DNA of 64,000 nucleotides from Arcobacter roscoffensis (GTDB taxonomy: Bacteria > Campylobacterota > Campylobacteria > Campylobacterales > Arcobacteraceae), in contig NZ_CP100595.1 of NCBI RefSeq assembly GCF_024267655.1, positions 496,001-560,000 on the forward strand, in the 5' to 3' direction. Positions 44,179 to 51,788 of the stretch are shown here, one piece after another. The position numbers and the translations under genes are program-made. Position 1 is the first letter of the stretch. Every line of letters starts with the position of its first letter. Below the pieces are notes generated by a model. It did not search any database and had not been told where the DNA came from. It saw only the letters and a list, made by a program, of their open reading frames with translations.

Positions 44179-45961
44179 TTCTTTTTTAAATAAAGTAACT
44201 AAGATAATACTTCTTAGTTCTTTATTTATTTCATACTCATTTTCTTCTACTGCTACAGAAGATTTTATCAAAAAAAATAAACTTTATAATGATTCATATT
44301 GGTCAAAACTTTTACATTATAAAAATGGTAAAAGTGAAGTAGATTCTAATAATTTTTTTATTTCAAAAAATGGAAAAACTAATTTAAAAGAAGAATTATT
44401 AGAAACTATAGACTCATTACAAAATGGTACAAATAATACTTTATGTAGGTTCCCTCTAAGAGTAAAATGGTTAAAAGAAAAAATACCTAATCTTGAAAGT
44501 AAAATAAAAAAATATCAATGTAAAGATTTAGATTTATATCTAAAAGAAATAAATGCAAAATTTGCAAGCCTTATTTTCCCTACATCTCATATAAATTCTC
44601 CTGCTTCAATGTATGGACATACCTTTTTAAGATTGTCAGGGGATGAAAAAACACCTTTACTTGGTAATGCTGTAAATTATGCAGCACAAACAGAAGAAAC
44701 AAATGGTTTGATTTTTGCATATAAAGGTTTGTTTGGTGGTTATAAAGGAAAATATTCAATACTACCTTACTATAAAAAGATAAAAGAGTATAGTAATTTA
44801 GAGCAAAGAGATATTTGGGAATATAAACTAGACCTAAGCCAAGAAGAAGTAGAAAAAATAGCTTTACACTCTTATGAACTAAAAGATGCATACTCATTTT
44901 ACTACTTTTTTTTAGAAAATTGTTCATATAATCTTCTTTGGTTACTTGAAGTTGCAAGAGATGATTTAGAACTTGTTAACAATTTCTATCTAAAAGCAGC
45001 ACCTCTTGACACAATAAAAATATTAAAGAAATATGATTTGATAAAACAGTCCGATTATAGATACTCTAAAATGACAAAAATGAAACATATTTTAGATAAT
45101 GAGATTTTAAATAAGAACTATATAAAAAGCTTTGTAAAAGAGAATAAAGAATTACCAACAAGCTTAAGTTTAAAAGATAAAGCAGCATACTTAGACTTAA
45201 AAATTGAATATACTCAATATTTGAGAAGTAAGAATAAAATAGAAAAGAAAGATTATTTAAAAAAATATTTAAAACTTTTAAAACAAAGAAGTAAAATATC
45301 AATTGTTTCAGATTATGAAATAAAAAAAGCTAGTAATCCTCTTTTTTCTCATGATTCAGCAAGAGTAAGTTTAACTTATAATAGTGATAAAACTTATGAA
45401 CTATCTGGTAAGCCTGTATATAGTAATATCTATGATATCTCTTATGGATATTTAGATGGTGCTTATATAGACTTCTTTGATTTAAATCTAAAAAAAGATG
45501 ATGATAGAGTTTTTATTGATAAGTTTAAAATATTAGATATTAGTTCCTTATCAAAAAGAGATGAATTATTTAAACCTCTATCTTGGGGAATTGAACTTTC
45601 TTATGAAAGATTTAAAAGTCAAGAGGATTATATGAAACTAAAACCTAGTTTTGGAGTGACTTATGGAAATGAAAACTATTTTATTTATGCTTTAGGACAA
45701 TCAAAGGCATACAATAAGTTAGGGGATAATTTACTTTCTTTAGGTTCAAAAATTGGTTTTGTTGCGAATAAATTTGAAGATATAAAACTAGGTTTATCTT
45801 ATGAATATGACAAGTATAATAAAGGCTTTAAAAATAGAAACTTTGAAGTTTTTTCAACTTATAAAATAGATGAAAATTTATCTTTAAATTTGAAATATAT
45901 AAATGACAATTTAATAAAACAAAGAGATATTAGTTCTTTCTCTTTGTTTTACTATTTTTAA
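44153..45961 (+). CDS. DUF4105 (Lnb N-terminal-like) periplasmic/membrane protein
   Basis: This protein of about 602 residues has a hydrophobic export signal near the N terminus (KVTKIILLSSLFISYSFSS). The conserved domain has SPASMYGHTFLRL (His156) and LENCSYNLLWLLEVA (Cys257), the likely Cys-His pair of this papain-like family. The second half (from about 380) is beta-rich and may form a barrel ending in FSLFYYF. The family's Bacteroides member Lnb is an apolipoprotein N-acyltransferase. The start is uncertain: TTG 44153 and TTG 44162 both lie inside the DUF3015 gene and there is no ATG before the signal. Confidence 0.8.
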   Translation: MILLLSICNSFLNKVTKIILLSSLFISYSFSSTATEDFIKKNKLYNDSYWSKLLHYKNGKSEVDSNNFFISKNGKTNLKEELLETIDSLQNGTNNTLCRFPLRVKWLKEKIPNLESKIKKYQCKDLDLYLKEINAKFASLIFPTSHINSPASMYGHTFLRLSGDEKTPLLGNAVNYAAQTEETNGLIFAYKGLFGGYKGKYSILPYYKKIKEYSNLEQRDIWEYKLDLSQEEVEKIALHSYELKDAYSFYYFFLENCSYNLLWLLEVARDDLELVNNFYLKAAPLDTIKILKKYDLIKQSDYRYSKMTKMKHILDNEILNKNYIKSFVKENKELPTSLSLKDKAAYLDLKIEYTQYLRSKNKIEKKDYLKKYLKLLKQRSKISIVSDYEIKKASNPLFSHDSARVSLTYNSDKTYELSGKPVYSNIYDISYGYLDGAYIDFFDLNLKKDDDRVFIDKFKILDISSLSKRDELFKPLSWGIELSYERFKSQEDYMKLKPSFGVTYGNENYFIYALGQSKAYNKLGDNLLSLGSKIGFVANKFEDIKLGLSYEYDKYNKGFKNRNFEVFSTYKIDENLSLNLKYINDNLIKQRDISSFSLFYYF

Positions 45962-45962
45962 A

Positions 45963-47195
45963 TCAAGGTCTTATTACATAATTTTGGCTTCCATTTACAA
46001 CATGGAAAATAGTTACCCCATATTTTTTGGCATAGTATTTCATAAGTAGCTTTTGTAAAGTTGGCTCAGTTGATGGGGTAAACCAAGCATTATTTGAAAT
46101 AGCTATCATGTATTTTGTATCATTTAAGTTTTCAAATATCTTATCAGTAGTTGCCTCATAACAAATAGCATTTCTTATTTTTGTTCCATTTATTATAAAA
46201 TCAGTTGCTTTCGAAGCTTTTGAATAATCAGAAGCACCTCCATAAAAAGTATTATTGATTAAATCAACAAAAAACTTTGGAAGTGGTATTTCTTCTCCAA
46301 AAGGAACTAATACAACTTTTTTTGCTATTTGAACTTCTCCTTTTGAGAAAAGATAAGTTGCATTATAAATTTTTTGATCTTCTAAGTATAATCCACCTGT
46401 AAAAATAGTAATCTCATAAGACTTTTCTTTTAGGAAATTTAATAGATCTCTTTGATTATTTAAAACTATTGGAATTGAAGTCTCAGGTAAAACTACAAGG
46501 TCTTTATTTAAAGATATTGCTTTATCTATTTCATTTAAATTCTTATTTATTAGAGTGTTTCTATTTTCTTTTTTCCATTTTAAATCTTGAGGAATATTAA
46601 ATTGTGATAGATGAATATCAAGATTTGGATTATCAATTATTTCTCCCTGTGGAGATTGAAATGCAATAAAAAGTGGAACTAAAGCTAAGATTTTTAATCT
46701 TTTTAGTTGTGAAGCCATTAAAACTGCTGCTAAAATTAGAGCAAAACTCTCTTTTGTGGTATTAAAATATGAATCTATAAATAAAAGTTCAAATTTCATC
46801 CAATTAAAACCAAAAGGTGCTATAAAAGTAAATGCAAAAATTGCTATTACTCTATATAAAATATTATTGATTAATCCAAATAGTGAAAATAAAATTCCAT
46901 AAGCAAGCCCTATAACTATTAGAAGTACCGGAACTAGGTATGTAAGCTCATAATATTGTAAAGATACAGCAATCCAATAAAACCAAAAAATACCTGTTGT
47001 AAAACCTGTAATAAAAAGTGATTTTCTAGGAATTGTTACTAAAAAATAAATAGCTAAAACACCTAAAATAGAATTTAAGGCAAGATATTCAATATTAAAA
47101 TGACTTAAGTATATAAAAGCACTTAATAATATAGACGTAGTGAAGCCTTTTATTATAAAGTTTTTGTTAAAATTATCGCGTTTTACTAAAAACAT
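45963..47195 (-). CDS. lnt: Apolipoprotein N-acyltransferase
   Basis: This 410-residue inner-membrane enzyme adds the third acyl chain to bacterial lipoproteins. The N-terminal half has about seven hydrophobic segments. The C-terminal nitrilase-like domain has catalytic Glu in VVLPETSIP, Lys in KKVVLVPFGEEIPLP and Cys in IRNAICYEA. The length is on the short side for Lnt but all three catalytic residues are present. It converges on the DUF4105 gene, with 1 bp between them, and its start lies 29 bp from yajC, which it faces away from. The same neighbour is found in Campylobacter. Confidence 0.92.
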   Translation of the reverse strand: MFLVKRDNFNKNFIIKGFTTSILLSAFIYLSHFNIEYLALNSILGVLAIYFLVTIPRKSLFITGFTTGIFWFYWIAVSLQYYELTYLVPVLLIVIGLAYGILFSLFGLINNILYRVIAIFAFTFIAPFGFNWMKFELLFIDSYFNTTKESFALILAAVLMASQLKRLKILALVPLFIAFQSPQGEIIDNPNLDIHLSQFNIPQDLKWKKENRNTLINKNLNEIDKAISLNKDLVVLPETSIPIVLNNQRDLLNFLKEKSYEITIFTGGLYLEDQKIYNATYLFSKGEVQIAKKVVLVPFGEEIPLPKFFVDLINNTFYGGASDYSKASKATDFIINGTKIRNAICYEATTDKIFENLNDTKYMIAISNNAWFTPSTEPTLQKLLMKYYAKKYGVTIFHVVNGSQNYVIRP

Positions 47196-47223
47196 ACTAA
47201 ACTACTTTTGAAAAGGAATTTTG

Positions 47224-47499
47224 ATGGAAGGTTCAAGTGCTGATTTAATAAGCTCATTACTACCCCTTGTTGCATTATTTGCAATTTTTTACTTTTTGAT
47301 TATAAGACCACAACAGAAACAAGCGAAAACGCATAAAGAAATGGTTAGTAATCTTAAAAAAGGTGATAAGATTGTAACAAATGGAGGCTTAATGGTAGAA
47401 GTAACTAAAGTAGAAGATGACTACTTTGTAGTGAAAAATAGTGATGGAACTGAAATGAAATTAATCAGAGAGTTCGTAGCTAAACTTTTAGAAGACTAA
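47224..47499 (+). CDS. yajC: Preprotein translocase subunit YajC
   Basis: This 91-residue protein has one transmembrane helix (about 12-30, LLPLVALFAIFYFLIIRPQQKQ) and a small cytoplasmic domain with MVSNLKKGDKIVTNGGLM. It associates with SecDF. ATG 47224 has AAAGGA nine bases upstream and is preferred to the TTG just before it. It heads the sec operon. Confidence 0.95.
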   Translation: MEGSSADLISSLLPLVALFAIFYFLIIRPQQKQAKTHKEMVSNLKKGDKIVTNGGLMVEVTKVEDDYFVVKNSDGTEMKLIREFVAKLLED

Positions 47500-47514
47500 T
47501 AATCTTTTTTTAAG

Positions 47515-47538
47515 ACATGTAAGTTTCTTACATGTTTT
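47515..47538 (+). terminator. Hairpin between yajC and secD
   Basis: The stem ACATGTAAG / CTTACATGT with a TTT loop is followed by TTTTATCTTT. It lies 16 bp after the yajC stop and may reduce read-through into secD. Confidence 0.6.
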
Positions 47539-47577
47539 ATCTTTAAAAATTCAAACCCCCCTTACTAAGGATTAAGA

Positions 47578-49143
47578 TTGAAAATCTTTAATTATAGACT
47601 TATAATATTTGCATTAAGTATTATTTTTGGTGTTGTTTTTTCAATTCCCTCACTTATGCAAACAGATAGCGGTAAAAAAATCTCATTAGGACTTGATTTA
47701 CAAGGTGGATTACATATGCTTTTAGGTGTTAATACACATGAAGCAGTAACATCTAAAATCAAAACAATAGCAACTTCAGTTAAATATTTTACAGATGATG
47801 AAGATATTTTAATAGATAGTTTAGCTATTGATGAAGAATCTATTACATTTACAGTTTTAGACCCTGATGAATTAGCTAGAATGGATGAAATGTTAGCCAA
47901 GATTAAAGGTCTTGAAATTTCAAAAGTAAATACAGATTATACTGTAAAACTAACAAGTGAAGAAATTGAAAGAACAAAAGACTTATCAGTATCTCAAGCT
48001 GTTGAGACTATTAGAAATAGACTTGATCAGTTTGGTTTAGCAGAGCCTACAGTTGTAAGACAAGGTACTACTGATATTGTTGTTCAATTACCAGGTATTA
48101 AAACAGCAGAAGATGAAAAAGCTGCAAGAGAACTTATCTCAAAACCTGCAAACTTAGAACTTATGGCTATTGATGAAGTAAGAGCTGATCAAGTATATAC
48201 TATGAGTGAGGCAGAGGCTTCTCAATATGGTGATATTATCTTAGAAGATACAAAAAATGCAGCAGTTAAATACCTTGTAAAAGAAATACCTATTTTAAGT
48301 GGTTCTCAAGTAATAGATGCACAAGTTGCATTTGATACAGCAAACCAGCCAATTATTAACTTTACACTAAATTCAAGTGGAGCTAGAATTTTTGGTGACT
48401 TTACAGGTAAAAATGTAGGTAGTAGATTAGCTGTTGTTTTAGATGGAAAAGTTTACTCAGCTCCAAATATCAGAGAAAGAATTGGTGGTGGAAGTGGTCA
48501 AATCTCAGGTGGATTTACTGTACAAGAAGCTGGAAATGTTGCAATTGCTTTAAGAAGTGGTGCTTTACCAGCATCTGTTAAACTTTTAGAGAAAAGAAGT
48601 GTAGGACCATCACTTGGTGCTGATTCTATTAAAGCTTCTACTATTGCTTTAGTTTCTGGATTTATTATAGTATTTATCTTCATGATTGTTTACTATAGAA
48701 GAGCAGGTATCATTGCAAATATTGCACTTGTTACAAATATTTTTATTATCATTTCTGTAATGGCAATGTTTGGAGCAACTCTTACACTTCCTGGTATGGC
48801 AGGTATTGTATTAACTGTAGGTATGGCAGTTGATGCCAATGTAATTATTGGTGAGAGAATTAGAGAGTTATTAAAGCAAGGTGTTTCTGTACCAAAAGCA
48901 ATTGAAGATGGATATTCAAATGCAATGAGAGCTATTTTAGATGCAAATATCACTACACTTTTAGTTGCTGTGATTTTATATGCATATGGAACAGGTCCTA
49001 TTAAAGGATTTGCTATTACAATTTCTATTGGTATTTTAGCTTCTATGTTAACTGCAATTTTAGGTACTCATGGTATTTATGAAGCCTTAGCTAGTAAAAT
49101 CTCAAAAGATAAAGACTTAAAAAAATGGTTTGGAGTTAAATAA
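47578..49143 (+). CDS. secD: Protein translocase subunit SecD
   Basis: This 521-residue inner-membrane protein uses the proton gradient to pull exported proteins through the SecYEG channel. It has SLGLDLQGGLHMLLGV near the N terminus, a periplasmic P1 region, and six helices including GMAVDANVIIGERIRE. The start codon is TTG with AAGGA upstream and fits the conserved N-terminal helix. The secF start overlaps its stop by one base. Confidence 0.96.
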   Translation: MKIFNYRLIIFALSIIFGVVFSIPSLMQTDSGKKISLGLDLQGGLHMLLGVNTHEAVTSKIKTIATSVKYFTDDEDILIDSLAIDEESITFTVLDPDELARMDEMLAKIKGLEISKVNTDYTVKLTSEEIERTKDLSVSQAVETIRNRLDQFGLAEPTVVRQGTTDIVVQLPGIKTAEDEKAARELISKPANLELMAIDEVRADQVYTMSEAEASQYGDIILEDTKNAAVKYLVKEIPILSGSQVIDAQVAFDTANQPIINFTLNSSGARIFGDFTGKNVGSRLAVVLDGKVYSAPNIRERIGGGSGQISGGFTVQEAGNVAIALRSGALPASVKLLEKRSVGPSLGADSIKASTIALVSGFIIVFIFMIVYYRRAGIIANIALVTNIFIIISVMAMFGATLTLPGMAGIVLTVGMAVDANVIIGERIRELLKQGVSVPKAIEDGYSNAMRAILDANITTLLVAVILYAYGTGPIKGFAITISIGILASMLTAILGTHGIYEALASKISKDKDLKKWFGVK

Positions 49144-50111
49144 TGGAATTTTTTAAATCAGATAAAATTTATAACTTTATGGGTAAGAGACTTCCTTTTT
49201 TAGGGTTCTCTTCACTTCTTGTTATTGCTTCACTTGTAATACTATTTACAAAAGGTCTTAACTTTGGTATTGACTTTGCTGGTGGTACTTTAGTTCAAGT
49301 TCAATATGAGCAAAAAGCTCCTATTGATAAAATAAGAGATGTTTTAAATGAAACTAAATACAAAGGTTCATCTATTACTGAGTTTGGAACTCCTGAAGAA
49401 GTTGTAATTAGAATTACAAATACATCTCCTGATATTGCAAATGATATTAGTGATGAAATGCACAAAATCTTAGATTCAACTGGAAGCTTTGAAGTAAGAA
49501 GAGTTGACATGGTTGGACCTAAAGTTGGTAATGAACTAAGAGAAAAAGGTTTAATGGCTTTAGGTTTATCTCTTATAGTAATTTTGATTTATGTATCATT
49601 TAGATTTGAATGGAGATTTGCCGTAGCTTCTATTTTGGCTTTAGCACATGATGTTACTATTGCATTGGGAGCTATTGCACTTGTGGGTGTAGAGGTAAAC
49701 TTAGATATTTTAGCAGCTATTCTTACGATCCTTGGATATTCTCTAAACGATACAATTATTGTATTTGATAGAATTAGAGAGGGAGTTCAAACATCTAAAG
49801 AGAGTATTCTTGATAAAGTTGTAAATGAATCAGTAAGTAAAACACTTTCTAGAACAACACTTACGTCATTAACAACATTCTTTGTTGTTGTAACACTTTA
49901 TTTATTTGGTGGAGAGATTATCAATGGATTCGCATTTACAATGCTTGTAGGTATTATTGTAGGTACTTATTCATCTATTTTTATTGCTGCATCATTCTTA
50001 GTTCAGTTAAAATTCTCAATTTCTGATTATAGAGCTAAAGAAGCAGAAAAATTAAAAAAACAAAAAGAAAAAGATAAGCTAAGAGCTATGTACGAGCAGG
50101 GTACAGTTTAA
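49143..50111 (+). CDS. secF: Protein translocase subunit SecF
   Basis: This 322-residue inner-membrane protein is the partner of SecD. It has GLNFGIDFAGGTLVQVQY after the first helix and TILGYSLNDTIIVFDRIRE in the fourth helix, both family signatures. The C-terminal tail is rich in Lys and Glu. It is followed by a strong terminator. In relatives, the next gene is the DUF6394 gene, which here is displaced by 3.7 kb of inserted genes. Confidence 0.96.
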   Translation: MEFFKSDKIYNFMGKRLPFLGFSSLLVIASLVILFTKGLNFGIDFAGGTLVQVQYEQKAPIDKIRDVLNETKYKGSSITEFGTPEEVVIRITNTSPDIANDISDEMHKILDSTGSFEVRRVDMVGPKVGNELREKGLMALGLSLIVILIYVSFRFEWRFAVASILALAHDVTIALGAIALVGVEVNLDILAAILTILGYSLNDTIIVFDRIREGVQTSKESILDKVVNESVSKTLSRTTLTSLTTFFVVVTLYLFGGEIINGFAFTMLVGIIVGTYSSIFIAASFLVQLKFSISDYRAKEAEKLKKQKEKDKLRAMYEQGTV

Positions 50112-50131
50112 TATAGTTTTGTTTTGATTTT

Positions 50132-50166
50132 AAAAAGGGAAGAGTTTTTACTCTTCCCTTTTTTTA
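50132..50166 (+). terminator. Intrinsic terminator after secF
   Basis: The stem AAAAAGGGAAGAG / CTCTTCCCTTTTT has a six-base T-rich loop and extends into a T run. It is perfectly paired and lies 20 bp after the secF stop codon. Confidence 0.85.
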
Positions 50167-50188
50167 TTTGTATACTATGTATACAGAG

Positions 50189-50242
50189 GCTATATTTAGG
50201 CTATTTATGGGCTATAACAAAGCTATAAACTTATTTTATAAT
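50189..50242 (+). promoter_or_regulatory. Promoter P8 with four GCTAWA half-sites (XdhC-like gene)
   Basis: GCTATA, GCTATT, GCTATA and GCTATA start at 50189, 50200, 50211 and 50222, exactly 11 bp apart each. The last is followed by exactly 9 bp and a perfect TATAAT (50237-50242). The next ATG is at 50275. This puts the XdhC-like gene under the same control as the PQQ cluster, 19 kb away from the nearest other site. Confidence 0.8.
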
Positions 50243-50274
50243 TACTTTAAGAAAATAAATAGGGTAATTATAAA

Positions 50275-51246
50275 ATGTTTAGTAACAAACAAAATATAAA
50301 ATTTTTACAAAAGTCAAAACAAAATAGAAATGACATAGTTTGTATCAATATCTTAGATTACAAAAATAGTTCATATCAAAAAAGTGAATACTCAATGTTT
50401 GTAAATAGTAACTTTGAAACTATAGGTTTTGACAATCTAAAAAGATTAGAAAACTATATCTTAACTTTAGTTGATGATGTAATAAAATCAAGACAAGGTA
50501 GATATGTAATCTTTGATTTAAAAAGTGAAAGTAGTGTGGTTCACACATGGGAGAAAGATTTTTTAAATGATAGTTATGTGAAATGTTGGGTCGAGCCATT
50601 TTATTATGAGGATGATTATGCTTGTATCGGTGAAGCTTTTGAAAACTCACAAAAAGGAATAAATAATACTTTAGTAAGGTCAATTAAGCATAAAAATGCA
50701 TATTGTTTTTTCCCAAATTTTGATGAAAAAGATAACCATTTTAATACAAACAAGAATCTATTTTATCAAAGAATAGAAACTCCTTTAAAACTTTTTATAT
50801 TTGGAGTGTCAAAACAAAGTGAAGAGTTAGTTAAAGTTTCAAACTATCTTGGGTGGCATACAACAGTTTGTGATATAAGAGGTAAAAACTTCAGAAACTA
50901 TAAACTCGCTGATGAACTTTTAATACTTGATTCATATGAGAGTGCATATAAACTAAAAGAAAAAGAGTTTGATGCCGTAGTTGTGATAAATGCAAGTTCT
51001 AATAAAGAATATATAAAAGCTGCACTTGGTTTAAATGTAAGTCATATTGCTATTTTAAACTCTAATAAAAAAGTAAAACAGATAATCGATGAATATCATA
51101 TGGAAGAAAATATCATAGAAGATAAAAGAGTTCATCATATAAGTAAAGCTCAATATGACAGTATAGAAACAGCAGCATTTAAAGTCTGTGCTTTGGTTCA
51201 AAATAGAAGAAAAGATGAGAAAGGAAAAGAACATGAATTTAATTAG
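50275..51246 (+). CDS. XdhC-like protein
   Basis: This 323-residue protein is predicted to be cytosolic. The second half has the XdhC/CoxI-type Rossmann domain: LKLFIFGVSKQSEELV (glycine at 177), then NYLGWHTTVCDIRGKNF and FDAVVVINASSNKEYIKAAL, ending in a Lys/Glu-rich tail. XdhC proteins insert or modify the molybdenum cofactor of xanthine dehydrogenase and aldehyde oxidase-type enzymes. The N-terminal domain (1-170) is divergent and I see no Ser-Gly-Gly-Cys motif. No molybdoenzyme is in the window. Promoter P8 connects it to alcohol/aldehyde metabolism, and an aldehyde oxidase elsewhere could be its client (inference). Confidence 0.65.
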   Translation: MFSNKQNIKFLQKSKQNRNDIVCINILDYKNSSYQKSEYSMFVNSNFETIGFDNLKRLENYILTLVDDVIKSRQGRYVIFDLKSESSVVHTWEKDFLNDSYVKCWVEPFYYEDDYACIGEAFENSQKGINNTLVRSIKHKNAYCFFPNFDEKDNHFNTNKNLFYQRIETPLKLFIFGVSKQSEELVKVSNYLGWHTTVCDIRGKNFRNYKLADELLILDSYESAYKLKEKEFDAVVVINASSNKEYIKAALGLNVSHIAILNSNKKVKQIIDEYHMEENIIEDKRVHHISKAQYDSIETAAFKVCALVQNRRKDEKGKEHEFN

Positions 51247-51307
51247 TTTTGTACTTTTTATGTTTGCATATTTTGCTTTAGTTTGGAAATTGGGGTTTTC
51301 TTTTTAG
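51233..51307 (+). CDS. 24-residue membrane micropeptide overlapping the XdhC-like gene
   Basis: The ORF encodes MNLISFVLFMFAYFALVWKL plus GFSF, a single hydrophobic helix. The ATG is preceded by AAAGGAAAAGAAC, a good ribosome-binding site, and overlaps the end of the XdhC-like gene by 14 bp. I know no family. Its coupling to the P8 transcript makes translation plausible, but such a short ORF needs direct proof. Confidence 0.5.
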   Translation: MNLISFVLFMFAYFALVWKLGFSF

Positions 51308-51364
51308 TTTTTTGAAAACTAATACAAAGAGGAAGTATCTCTTTGTGTTCATACTTTTAATAAA

Positions 51365-51735
51365 TAGGATGCTTTCTACTTTTTCTTTTATAAGAAAAAC
51401 TAGGAAAAAGAAATCCTATCGCAAATTGTATTTTTGGGGATTTTGTTCAATCTTCGCTAAAATTTAAAAACTCGCTGTCGCTCTAACAGCTTAAATTTCT
51501 TTACGCTCATCAATCACAAAATCTTATCCCCAAAATACAAAGCTATTCCTTCTTCAAAAGTGTGAGCATTTTGAAAATAGCGTTAAGAAAAATCTATCTA
51601 AATTCGTAAAGAAATTTGAACTGTCTGAGGTGAGGTACGAACTGAGTTTTCAAATTTTAGAATTTCGATATATTTTTTAGCTATTTACAAACTCTGCTCA
51701 CGATTTTTTGTTTCTTTTTTCTAAAAAAAGAATAT
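51365..51735. repeat. Intergenic inverted-repeat element
   Basis: This gene-free stretch (51308-51788) contains two inverted, imperfect copies of a unit of about 50 bp. The left arm is 51456-51505 and the right arm 51605-51660. Reading the right arm and the reverse complement of the left arm, both start CGTAAAGAAATTT, have ACTGT or GCTGT then GAG in the middle, and end GAGTTTT plus AAATTTTAG. Further weak pairing (GTATTTTTGGGGA with TCCCCAAAATAC at 51429 and 51527) lies on the left side. No ORF or transposase is present. It resembles a dispersed intergenic repeat or non-autonomous element (inference). Confidence 0.55.
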
Positions 51736-51788
51736 GAAGAAAACTACAAATAAGAGTAAAAAGATAAAATATAACTAATTATTTAAAT

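Noticed and set aside
51308-51788. Insertion sequence remnant
   Set aside because: No stretch resembles a transposase in any frame; only inverted repeats remain, so it is listed as a repeat element.
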